Of a stretch of DNA of 64,000 nucleotides, positions 32,328 through 40,713 are shown one piece after another (the stretch's first letter is position 1; the number at the start of each line of letters is the position of its first letter). This DNA is from an uncultured Eubacterium sp. (GTDB lineage Bacteria > Bacillota > Clostridia > Oscillospirales > Acutalibacteraceae), in contig NZ_CAKTGT010000005.1 of NCBI RefSeq assembly GCF_934561735.1, forward strand, positions 1 to 64,000. The letters run 5' to 3'. The notes under the pieces were generated by a model. The model made no database searches and was not told the DNA's origin. It worked only from the letters and a program-made list of their open reading frames with translations. The position numbers were made by a program, and so were the translations under genes.

Positions 32328-33080
32328 TTACTTTGTCAAATCTTTTATTACTTCGCCTGCGATAATAAGACCGGCAACGCTCGGAACAAAAGCCGTACTG
32401 CCCGGAATATCTCTGCGCTCGGTGCATTTGTGCTGTGCACCCGGCGGACAAATGCAATGATTACGACAGCTGACAGCCATATCTTCAATAGGTCGCTTTG
32501 GGTCTTCCTCGGAATAAACAACCTTTAGCTTTTTTACGCCACGCTTTTTCATTTCCCGACGCATTACTCTTGCAAGAGGGTCAACTCTCGTTTTGTAAAT
32601 ATCGGCAACCTTAAAAGCACTTGGGTCGAGCTTATTACCTGCTCCCATTGAAGAAATAATCGGCACACCCTTTTCCTGTGCTTTCATAACCAATTCGATT
32701 TTTGCCGTTACGGTATCAACGGCATCAACTACATAATCATATTCTTCAAACGGGAAGTCATCCGCATTTTCGGGCAGAAAAAAGCACTTGTGAACCGATA
32801 CATCGGCATCGGGATTTATCTCTAATATTCTTTCACGCATAACATCCACTTTGTATTGACCGACCGTTTTGCGTGTGGCAATTATTTGACGGTTCAAATT
32901 TGTAAGGCAAACTTGGTCATCGTCAATCAAATCAAAATGATAAACGCCGCTTCTGACGAGTGCCTCGCAAACATAACCGCCGACACCGCCTATTCCAAAC
33001 ACGGCAACTCTTGAATTTTGAAGTTTATCCATAGCTTCCCTGCCGAATAATAATTCTGTTCTTGAAAACTGATTGAGCAT
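32328..33080 (-). CDS. tcdA: tRNA threonylcarbamoyladenosine dehydratase
   Basis: The 250-residue E1-like enzyme cyclises t6A to ct6A in tRNA. It has the nucleotide loop VAVFGIGGVGGYV, NRQIIAT and the SSMGAGNKLDP segment. The insert NHCICPPGAQHKC...RRDIPGSTAFVPS with three cysteines is typical of the Firmicutes subgroup. The ATG at 33080 is chosen because GGAG is six bases upstream and the family starts with NQFSRTELL; 11 upstream codons are dropped. Confidence 0.92.
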   Translation of the reverse strand: MLNQFSRTELLFGREAMDKLQNSRVAVFGIGGVGGYVCEALVRSGVYHFDLIDDDQVCLTNLNRQIIATRKTVGQYKVDVMRERILEINPDADVSVHKCFFLPENADDFPFEEYDYVVDAVDTVTAKIELVMKAQEKGVPIISSMGAGNKLDPSAFKVADIYKTRVDPLARVMRREMKKRGVKKLKVVYSEEDPKRPIEDMAVSCRNHCICPPGAQHKCTERRDIPGSTAFVPSVAGLIIAGEVIKDLTK

Positions 33081-33165
33081 ATTTTCTCCGATCCGTACAT
33101 ATCGACTGTGCAATGCCGAACTTGTAAACTTTCTTGATTTTTAATATCTACCTTTTTGGTATGTT

Positions 33166-33194
33166 ATTATATTCTTATTATTTAATAAAGTCAA
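33166..33194 (-). promoter_or_regulatory. tcdA promoter
   Basis: On the minus strand TTGACT (33189-33194), 17 bases, TATAAT (33166-33171), followed by a leader of about 80 bases. Confidence 0.75.
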
Positions 33195-33200
33195 TATGCG

Positions 33201-33863
33201 TCACTTTAATTTTTTTGCAATATCCTCCTCGGTTGAAGCAGGGTCAAAGCGGATACCGTTTTGCCATTTTGCTTTTGGAGAAAGTTTTTTGATTGCCGGT
33301 ATACTGCCTTCTATCGACGAACTTGAAGAAGTGCAAAACGGAATTACGGTTTTGCCGGAGCAATCATAAGTGTCCAAAAAAGTATAAATAATTCTCGGTG
33401 CTTCGCCGTACCATATCGGATAGCCGATATAAACCGTTTTGTAGCTTGACCACGAAGAAACTTTTGATGAAATCTCAGGTCTGGATTTTTCGTTTTTATA
33501 CTCATTTTCGGTTCTCGAATTTGAAGAATTATAGTCCAAATCCTCTTTGGTATAAGGGCTTTTAGGTATAATTTCAAACAAATCACCACCGGTTGCGAGC
33601 TTGATATATGACGCTATTTGAGCGGTATTACCCGTGCAGGAGAAATAACAAATCAGCGTGTCGGAAGTAACCTCATTTGTATTGACACCCGGAATTAATC
33701 CGTCGGGATTTTCTTCAGCCGAAGTTGTTGAAGATGTTGCGTTTTGCGTGGTTGAAGCTGTATTTTTCTCTGTTTTTGCTGTGCTTTTGTTTGCATTTTT
33801 TGCACAGGCAGAAAATGCAAAAAGCATTGCAAAACAAAGAAGCAATGATAGATATTTTTTCAT
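33201..33863 (-). CDS. Flavodoxin-domain lipoprotein
   Basis: The 220-residue precursor has a signal peptide with lipobox AFSAC (lipidated Cys20), a Ser/Thr/Ala-rich linker (about 21-60), and a flavodoxin_4-like domain with the FMN loop CYFSCTGNTAQIA, VYIGYPIWYGEAPR and a late FCTSSSSSI segment. It is therefore an extracytoplasmic FMN protein, probably for electron transfer or quinone reduction outside the membrane. Its ATG directly follows the rnmV stop codon (GGTGATTAAATG), so it is coupled to rnmV although unrelated in function. Confidence 0.88.
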   Translation of the reverse strand: MKKYLSLLLCFAMLFAFSACAKNANKSTAKTEKNTASTTQNATSSTTSAEENPDGLIPGVNTNEVTSDTLICYFSCTGNTAQIASYIKLATGGDLFEIIPKSPYTKEDLDYNSSNSRTENEYKNEKSRPEISSKVSSWSSYKTVYIGYPIWYGEAPRIIYTFLDTYDCSGKTVIPFCTSSSSSIEGSIPAIKKLSPKAKWQNGIRFDPASTEEDIAKKLK

Positions 33864-34457
33864 TTAATCACCTAAATTTTGACAAATTGAGTAAAATTCT
33901 TCCTTTGTCATAAAATTGTTTATACACGAAATAAGAGAAGAAGTTGAGAGGAATTCGGGCAAATCGAGAGCCTTGCACAAAGCCTTGCGTTTTGCCTTTG
34001 AGCCTGCTCCCCCGGTCAAGCCCAAATCGTAAAAATCAACGGTTGTGACGGGGTCGGAGCACACGGATTTTGACGATGTAATTCCTGCCTTTGAAAGAGC
34101 TTCGACAATGACCTCTTTCGTCATTCCCTCAACGCCTAATTTGCCCTCTTTTGACGGGGCGTTTTTTCTTTTTTCCTTGCCGAAAATATCGGGAATATAC
34201 ACATTTTTTATTTGTTCCTTGGGCACACCCGAGGATATGTAATTTCTTATCATAAAACCTGCGTGGTCGGAATCGGTGAGAATAATAATTCCCCGTTCTT
34301 TTGCAAGTTTTTTTATAAATGACAGTTTGGTTTTATCCTTGAAAACGGCAAAGCCGTTTGTTTCTATAATAAAAGCGTCAAGGATATTCGAAAGTTTAAT
34401 TTTATCGTACTTCCCCTCGACTATAACAGCTTCGGAGAGCTTAATTTTATTTTCCAT
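33864..34457 (-). CDS. rnmV: Ribonuclease M5
   Basis: The 197-residue TOPRIM nuclease matures 5S rRNA. Seen are the TOPRIM motifs AVIVEGKYDKIKLSN (Glu) and IILTDSDHAGF (DxD), then PSKEGKLGVEGM, a conserved RNase M5 segment, and a basic C-terminal domain. The start overlaps the holA stop by one base (TGATG). No 5S rRNA gene lies in the window. Confidence 0.94.
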   Translation of the reverse strand: MENKIKLSEAVIVEGKYDKIKLSNILDAFIIETNGFAVFKDKTKLSFIKKLAKERGIIILTDSDHAGFMIRNYISSGVPKEQIKNVYIPDIFGKEKRKNAPSKEGKLGVEGMTKEVIVEALSKAGITSSKSVCSDPVTTVDFYDLGLTGGAGSKAKRKALCKALDLPEFLSTSSLISCINNFMTKEEFYSICQNLGD

Positions 34458-35482
34458 CAGCCGTTCCTCAACATCAAAAGTTTCATAACCGTTTCTTCCA
34501 AAAGCAGATTTTTATCAATAGAAGTCGACTTTAACAGTTCATCTGTTTTTGAAAGGACATCAATAGCCGAGCGTAAATTTTCAAGGCTCAGCTTTTTACT
34601 GTCACGAACGGCGTTGCGAATAAGCCATTCCCTGCCCTTATAATTAAAATAATTTGTAAGTGAGTTTTCACCCTCACCCGATGCGAGAGCACATTTCACC
34701 CTATACATATCTATATAACAAGACGAAATAACGGACAATATTGCGATAGGTTCTTCCTTTTGTGCAAAAAGAACACGAAGCACCTCGTAAGCACCGTCGC
34801 TGTTGCCCGCAAGGATAAACTTTGACAAATCAAACACTCTTGCCTGAAGGCATTTAACAGCCAAATCATCAATGATTTTGCGTGTAATCTCACCTTCACC
34901 GACAAACGAACACATTTTTTCAAGTTCGTTGAATATGGTTTTAATATCGTTGCCGACAAGCGAAATCATATATTTTGCATTTGCCGTATCAATAGTACAT
35001 TTTCTCTTTTTTGCCGAGGATATAATCAGCTTTGCAAGCTCGCTCTCTGTTCTCTTTTCAAGATTTACAACCGTACCTGCCTTGGCTATCGCATTTTCAA
35101 GCGTTTTAAACTTTGCATTCACATCAATTTGATTAAAGAGGAACACAACCACCGAACTTGGATTAATGTCCTTTAAGTATGTTTTAACCTTTTCAACATC
35201 GTCCTTGCTTTTGTCAAAAGGATAATCAACAACAAGCAAAAGCGAATACTGAGCCATCATAGGCATCATATCGGCATCGTTTAAAATCTCCGACACGGGA
35301 GTTTTTTTACCGTCGTACTGATGAAAATTAAAATCGGCAAATGCCGGTTCAACAAGTTTATCTTTAAGCTTATTGACATAATATTCTTTTAGGTAATCCT
35401 CTTCGCCGTAAATCATATAGACATTGGAAAAGTCACCGCTTTTTATTTGATTTTTAAGCTCTGCTTCTCCTACTTTTGCCAT
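34457..35482 (-). CDS. holA: DNA polymerase III subunit delta
   Basis: The 341-residue clamp-loader subunit opens the sliding clamp. Seen are VYMIYGEEDYLKEYYVNKL at the N-terminus, DDVEKVKTYLKD, an AAA+-like fold without Walker A, and the C-terminal collar helices (LSTDELLKSTSIDKNLLLEE-like region). The order comEC-holA is typical of Firmicutes. The start lies within the last codons of comEC (13-base overlap), preceded by AAGGAGG. Confidence 0.94.
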   Translation of the reverse strand: MAKVGEAELKNQIKSGDFSNVYMIYGEEDYLKEYYVNKLKDKLVEPAFADFNFHQYDGKKTPVSEILNDADMMPMMAQYSLLLVVDYPFDKSKDDVEKVKTYLKDINPSSVVVFLFNQIDVNAKFKTLENAIAKAGTVVNLEKRTESELAKLIISSAKKRKCTIDTANAKYMISLVGNDIKTIFNELEKMCSFVGEGEITRKIIDDLAVKCLQARVFDLSKFILAGNSDGAYEVLRVLFAQKEEPIAILSVISSCYIDMYRVKCALASGEGENSLTNYFNYKGREWLIRNAVRDSKKLSLENLRSAIDVLSKTDELLKSTSIDKNLLLEETVMKLLMLRNG

Positions 35483-37533
35483 TGATTAAGCCTCCTTACC
35501 TTAAAAGAATTTTTGCTTTTTATTTTGTAAACGATTGTGTCCGATTTGCCGAGTTCAACAGTACCGTCAGGGTCAATAATCTTTGACGATGAAATTTTAA
35601 TATCGCAATTATTCGTTGAACCTACGGTAATATCGTTAAATCGAATAATTATATCCCCTTGATTATAACAAAAAGAAAAGTTTTCATCAAGTACTGCATT
35701 GTAAGTATTTTGAACTTCTAAATTATTATATCTTGCACCAACAAGAACAACATCATCAAACTCATCGCAAACAAAAGTGTTTACGCTCACATCATTGCTG
35801 AGTAGTGAGGGTTTATCAAACGAACGCTGAGTAACAAGGAAATCAACAGGCATTGAATTATTCTGCAAATAATTCTTAACAGAGCTTTCGTCCCAATTTG
35901 AATTAACTCCGTAAACTATCGTTTTGTTTTTATATGTACAAACAACAGCACCGTTTTGAAACACACGAAGCGACATACAATTAAAATTATATACCGACAA
36001 AGTGCCGACAAACAAAACCGTAAACACGAGCGACAAAATACAGGTGTTTTTTAAAATTTTATCGTTGCCCATAAAAAACGCAACGGCAAAGAACAGCAAT
36101 ACAGCGGCAATGCAAAGCCCTATCAAATAATCAAAACCGAGCACGGAATTATTAAATGCTCTGAAGAATTCACAAATTTTAATAAGCAATGCATCGCATT
36201 TTGTTGACAAAATAACGGCAACTGTTGTAAGAGGATTTATACCGAGAAGTGACACAAAATAAGTGACAAATGACATAATAACACATAAGCTGCCCATCGG
36301 AACTGCCGCTAAATTTGAAAGTGGACCGATGATACTTGCATAGCCGAAGAATATATAAATTATCGGCACGGTAAACGCAAACACACAAAGAGATATATAA
36401 AACATACCGAATGAAGAATAAAATCTGTCAAAGGCTTTTTCTTTTGCAGACTTTTTGAGAGGGTCGAAATAATCGGTTCTCATATTTTTTGACGCAAAAG
36501 GATAAACGGTTATAAGTGCCAAAACAGATATTACGCTTAAATCCGTACCGACATCCGACACGGCATACGGATTTGCAAGGCACATAACGGTTACTGCCGC
36601 ACCGAGAGAATTAAGCGAATCGCCCCTCATTGAAAACAGCCTTGCCGACAGCAGAACAATCATCATTATTCCCGCTCTTGTAACCGAGCCTGAAAAGGCG
36701 GCAAGTGCCATATAAACAAGAACGGCAACAATACAAACCGCACTTGAAGTTTTTTCTTTAACTCTAAGCTTTTTCAAAATGAAAAACAGTGCACCTGTTA
36801 CCACGCTTAAATGCAAACCCGAAACCGCCATAATATGCGATGTGCCGGAATACATAAAAGTGTTTTTGACATCGCCGGAAAGAAATGATTTATCCCCTGT
36901 TACAAGTGCAACGGACAAGCCGCCTTCTCTGCCCGACATAAGATAAGAAAGCTTGTTCCTTATACTGTGCCTTAGTGCAACAACATATCTAAAAGGAGAA
37001 TGAACAGCTTTTCCGATGTAACCGGTAAGCACGCAATCTGCAGATATATAGATACCATCTGCATACTTGCCGTAGCTTGACAAAGCGTCCTTGCCGACCG
37101 AATTAAAATTAAGATTGCCTTTCATCACGGTATAAGAACGAAGATTTACATCTTTATCAAGATAAAGCGACGCCTTAACATTCACTTTTTCATCATCTGC
37201 TTGAATAATTTTTGCGGTATATTCTTTATATTCACCAACGGTTTTACCGCAATCGGTAACATAAAACGAGCACAATGCAGAAGTATTTTCAAGAGATTTT
37301 ACCGGCTGAACAACGATATTTGTAACCGCAACAAATAAAAGGCAAGCTGCCACCGCCGATGACAAAGATAGCGGTATAACAACAGCCTGCCTGATTTTTG
37401 GCACGATAAGGCTTGCGGCAAGAAGCACCGCCGGCCCTAAAGTTAACCAAATTGCGTATTCATTTTTTACAAAGCAAAGCACAAACAATGTGATTGCCAT
37501 AGAAAAGCCTATACAGGTGAATACTCTTTTCAT
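35470..37533 (-). CDS. comEC: ComEC/Rec2-like DNA-uptake membrane protein with a degenerate C-terminal domain
   Basis: The 687-residue protein has several N-terminal membrane helices, a DUF4131-like region (about 40-180), and the Competence domain (about 195-470) with GTSHIMAVSGLHLSVV and GSVTRAGIMM. It would form the channel for single-stranded DNA entry during transformation. The C-terminal part (about 500-687) sits where the metallo-beta-lactamase domain belongs but has no HxHxDH motif, only MSLRVFQNGAVVCTY and DFLVTQRS-type remnants. Uptake function is therefore uncertain. It is just downstream of the beta-galactosidase gene and overlaps holA. Confidence 0.88.
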   Translation of the reverse strand: MKRVFTCIGFSMAITLFVLCFVKNEYAIWLTLGPAVLLAASLIVPKIRQAVVIPLSLSSAVAACLLFVAVTNIVVQPVKSLENTSALCSFYVTDCGKTVGEYKEYTAKIIQADDEKVNVKASLYLDKDVNLRSYTVMKGNLNFNSVGKDALSSYGKYADGIYISADCVLTGYIGKAVHSPFRYVVALRHSIRNKLSYLMSGREGGLSVALVTGDKSFLSGDVKNTFMYSGTSHIMAVSGLHLSVVTGALFFILKKLRVKEKTSSAVCIVAVLVYMALAAFSGSVTRAGIMMIVLLSARLFSMRGDSLNSLGAAVTVMCLANPYAVSDVGTDLSVISVLALITVYPFASKNMRTDYFDPLKKSAKEKAFDRFYSSFGMFYISLCVFAFTVPIIYIFFGYASIIGPLSNLAAVPMGSLCVIMSFVTYFVSLLGINPLTTVAVILSTKCDALLIKICEFFRAFNNSVLGFDYLIGLCIAAVLLFFAVAFFMGNDKILKNTCILSLVFTVLFVGTLSVYNFNCMSLRVFQNGAVVCTYKNKTIVYGVNSNWDESSVKNYLQNNSMPVDFLVTQRSFDKPSLLSNDVSVNTFVCDEFDDVVLVGARYNNLEVQNTYNAVLDENFSFCYNQGDIIIRFNDITVGSTNNCDIKISSSKIIDPDGTVELGKSDTIVYKIKSKNSFKVRRLNQWQK

Positions 37534-37543
37534 AAACGATTAT

Positions 37544-40500
37544 TTATTTTTTACATGGTTCAACAAGAAACGAAAGCACTTGCTTTTCTCCTGCCTTAAC
37601 CTGATACTTATCACGAACGAAAGCCTGACCCGGCATATCGCCGCCGATACCGTACTGTGACGAATCAACATTTACGGTAATATCGTGAGTTCTGTCAACA
37701 TCCGTTACATGATCATACTTATCAAGCATAAACGGTGTGTAAGGAAGTGCACAGAACAATACCGGCTTGTCGTAATATGCAGTTACCTTGATACCGCTGC
37801 CCTTTTTATCGGTTAATGTAAAGTATCTTACATCTGCACGGGTTGATGATTCCTGCGGACGCATATATGTGTATTCAAACTTGTCAATAGGCAAAGAATA
37901 CTTGCCGATTTTATAACCCGTCTTTCTGTCAGGATAAGACGGTGCTTCACCTCTGCCGTACCAAGAAATTTGAGTCAAAGACTTGTCAACATTCCATTGG
38001 AAGCCAAAGCGAAGAAGCGGTGCTTTAGGCACTGCACTGTGATATACGGCAAGCTTGCCGTTTGAATAAACTGTGTATGATACAAACGCATTTTTCATAA
38101 ACGGAACATCAAGAGCAACCTTTACCTTAACCGCTCCGTCCTTTTCCTCAACAGAGGTTTTGAGTGCCTTAACGGCTTTTGTTGCATGCTTCCACTTGTA
38201 ATACGGATGAGCAAACATAAACGGCGGTGTAAAATTAAGGAAGTCAATATCGTTGTCGGTAAGTGCTCTGAAATAGTTAGGTGCCATAGGAGCTTTAAGG
38301 AGTTCCTCACCGTCAACAACATAGGATGTAACGGCACCGTTATCAACCGTTACGGCAAAGTTTTCGCCTGTTACAATAACATTATTGCCTTTCTTAGCTG
38401 CAGACGGAGTATTTCCTGTCTTTGCGATAACAGGCTTTTTAGGAGTGTTGAGCACAAACTGGTCAAACGCAATCTCAGCATTTGATTTGATGCCCAAAGT
38501 CTTTTTCTTTGAATGGAAAGAGATTGTGAGTACGCATTCCTTATCCTGCGGAAGAGCAGAATAATTGTACGGAATGTCGATAAAGTTTTCCTGAAGAGGA
38601 GCAACCGAGAACTTATCCATTTCGCCCGATTGAATTTCCTCGCCCTCACATTCTATTTTCCACTTGCACTTATATGCCGAAACATCGGTAAACAAAAATC
38701 TTGAGCGAACATTGAATCTGCCCTTTGTCAAATCAAAAGCGGTTGTAACAATAGGCTGATATACATGAGCAACCTCAAAATACTGAGGATGCGGCTCACG
38801 AAGTGCAGAAATAACACCGTTTGCACAGAAATATGTATTTGAGCCTGTCATAGCCGTTGTATTGATACCGCTGTACCAATGGCGTGGCTCGTCCTTTTCA
38901 AAATCTGTGCCGTAGAGATAGTTATCCCTGCCGTTTTCGTCAACAACATGGAGGGTTTGGTCAACCCAGTCCCAAATGAAGCCGCCGCACATATTGTCAT
39001 ACTTTTCAAAGTCGTCCATATATTCTTGGAAGTTACCCATAGAGTTTTCCATACTGTGAGCATATTCGCAAAGAAGAACAGGCTTTGTGTATTTTTCAGC
39101 CGGAATCGGCTTTGAGTCTGCCGCAAGCTGATTTGCAATATTATCATAAAGTGAAATTGTAATAGGCTCTCTGTTGCCGAGTTTTTTCATAGTAGCCTCA
39201 TCAGGATACATACGAGAAATTACATCACTCTTTGTAAGGTCAAAATCGCCCTCATAGTGGAACTGACGGGTATCATCAAGTGCAAGAGCGGCTTGCTTCA
39301 TCTTCATAAAGTTGTCGCCGTCGCCCGCCTCATTACCGAGTGACCACATAAAGATACACGGATTGTTTCTGTCACGGAGAACCATACGCTCCATTTTATC
39401 AACAGCCAAATCTGTCCAAAGCGGATTTGAACCCGGAACGCCCTTACGGCGAACACCGTGAGATTCCAAATCGCATTCGTCCATAACATAAAAACCGTAT
39501 CTGTTGCAAAGTTCATAGAAATACGGGTCATCAGGATAATGAGATGTACGAATAGCGTTTACATTTGCCATCTTCATCAAATCAAGGTCCTGAATGTATC
39601 TTTCTTTAGGTACATTCCAGCCGTTATCCATATCAAAGTCGTGACGGTTAACGCCTCTGAGCATCAAAGGCATACCGTTAAACAAAATCTTTTCGCCAAC
39701 TATCTCAACCTTTTTAAAACCGATTTCATAGGTCTTAACGGTTATAATGTTACCCTTGTCGTCGAGAATTTGCATAACAAGACGATAAAGATTAGGTGTT
39801 TCAGCCGACCATTTTTTAGGATTTTTAATGTCATTTTTAATACTCAAAACAACATCGTTATTTGCGGCAATCTTTGCACTTACATCATCTAGTTCGATTA
39901 TTTTATCGGTATCGCTGATAAGATAAGATTTAACAGTAACGGAAGAATCCCTGTCAACTCTGTTATTGATATAAAAATCAAGAGACAAAGTTGCGTTTTT
40001 GTATTCTTCATCAAGGTCGGTTTTTACATAAAAATCAAAAAGTCTTACCTTTGGCTCGGCAAAAAGATAAACTTCACGGTAAATACCGCAAAGCCACCAC
40101 ATATCCTGATCTTCAAGATAAGTCGAAGCAGCATAACGGTAAACCTTTGCCGCTACGGTATTTTCGCCGTTCTTAAGATATTTTGTAATTTCAAACTCGT
40201 GAGGTGTCATTGAACCTGTGGAATAACCGACATACTCACCGTTTACCCAAACCTCAAGAGCAGCCTTGCACGCACCGAAATGAAGAAATACATCTCTGCC
40301 GTTCCAGTCTTTGCTTATTGTAAAGTTTCTGCGATAAAAGCCGATTTCCTGCATAGTGTGGTCAATGGACGGAATACGGCTCTTTGAACGACTGAATGCT
40401 CTCGGGAAAGTGCTTGCGTAATAATATGGCACGCTGTAGCCCTCACATTGCCATACGGACGGCACGGAAATTTCATCCCAGTTTGACACATCATAGCTTG

Positions 40501-40699
40501 ACTTTTCAAATCCGTCAGGCTGATTGTCAAGTCCTCTTTGCCAAAAGAACTTCCACTTGCCGTTAAGGCTCTGTTTGTATTTTGACTGTTCACCCGAAAG
40601 TGCGTCATCAACACTGTCAAAAGGCATAGCAATCGCGTGCCCTTTTTCCTTGTTGATATAAACGGTTTTTGGGTCTTCCCAAATATACTTGTTTTTCAT
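37544..40699 (-). CDS. lacZ: Beta-galactosidase, LacZ-type glycoside hydrolase family 2
   Basis: The 1051-residue protein has the full LacZ layout: sugar-binding jelly roll (LNGKWKFFWQ, SVPSVWQCEGY), immunoglobulin-like domains, TIM barrel (RGVNRHDFD, NAIRTSHYPD), acid/base Glu in SLGNEAGDG, nucleophile Glu in LLCEYAHSMENSMG, then GGFIWDWVDQ and the C-terminal beta-sandwich domain. No signal peptide, so it acts in the cytoplasm on imported galactosides. It follows the OYE reductase by 14 bases; the divergent GPH-type transporter a few genes away is the likely importer. Confidence 0.96.
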   Translation of the reverse strand: MKNKYIWEDPKTVYINKEKGHAIAMPFDSVDDALSGEQSKYKQSLNGKWKFFWQRGLDNQPDGFEKSSYDVSNWDEISVPSVWQCEGYSVPYYYASTFPRAFSRSKSRIPSIDHTMQEIGFYRRNFTISKDWNGRDVFLHFGACKAALEVWVNGEYVGYSTGSMTPHEFEITKYLKNGENTVAAKVYRYAASTYLEDQDMWWLCGIYREVYLFAEPKVRLFDFYVKTDLDEEYKNATLSLDFYINNRVDRDSSVTVKSYLISDTDKIIELDDVSAKIAANNDVVLSIKNDIKNPKKWSAETPNLYRLVMQILDDKGNIITVKTYEIGFKKVEIVGEKILFNGMPLMLRGVNRHDFDMDNGWNVPKERYIQDLDLMKMANVNAIRTSHYPDDPYFYELCNRYGFYVMDECDLESHGVRRKGVPGSNPLWTDLAVDKMERMVLRDRNNPCIFMWSLGNEAGDGDNFMKMKQAALALDDTRQFHYEGDFDLTKSDVISRMYPDEATMKKLGNREPITISLYDNIANQLAADSKPIPAEKYTKPVLLCEYAHSMENSMGNFQEYMDDFEKYDNMCGGFIWDWVDQTLHVVDENGRDNYLYGTDFEKDEPRHWYSGINTTAMTGSNTYFCANGVISALREPHPQYFEVAHVYQPIVTTAFDLTKGRFNVRSRFLFTDVSAYKCKWKIECEGEEIQSGEMDKFSVAPLQENFIDIPYNYSALPQDKECVLTISFHSKKKTLGIKSNAEIAFDQFVLNTPKKPVIAKTGNTPSAAKKGNNVIVTGENFAVTVDNGAVTSYVVDGEELLKAPMAPNYFRALTDNDIDFLNFTPPFMFAHPYYKWKHATKAVKALKTSVEEKDGAVKVKVALDVPFMKNAFVSYTVYSNGKLAVYHSAVPKAPLLRFGFQWNVDKSLTQISWYGRGEAPSYPDRKTGYKIGKYSLPIDKFEYTYMRPQESSTRADVRYFTLTDKKGSGIKVTAYYDKPVLFCALPYTPFMLDKYDHVTDVDRTHDITVNVDSSQYGIGGDMPGQAFVRDKYQVKAGEKQVLSFLVEPCKK

Positions 40700-40713
40700 T
40701 ACTTACCCCTTTA

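Noticed and set aside
33864..34457. 5S rRNA gene near the RNase M5 gene
   Set aside because: No 5S-like sequence is visible in the spacer regions; the gene's place is due to the holA neighbourhood.
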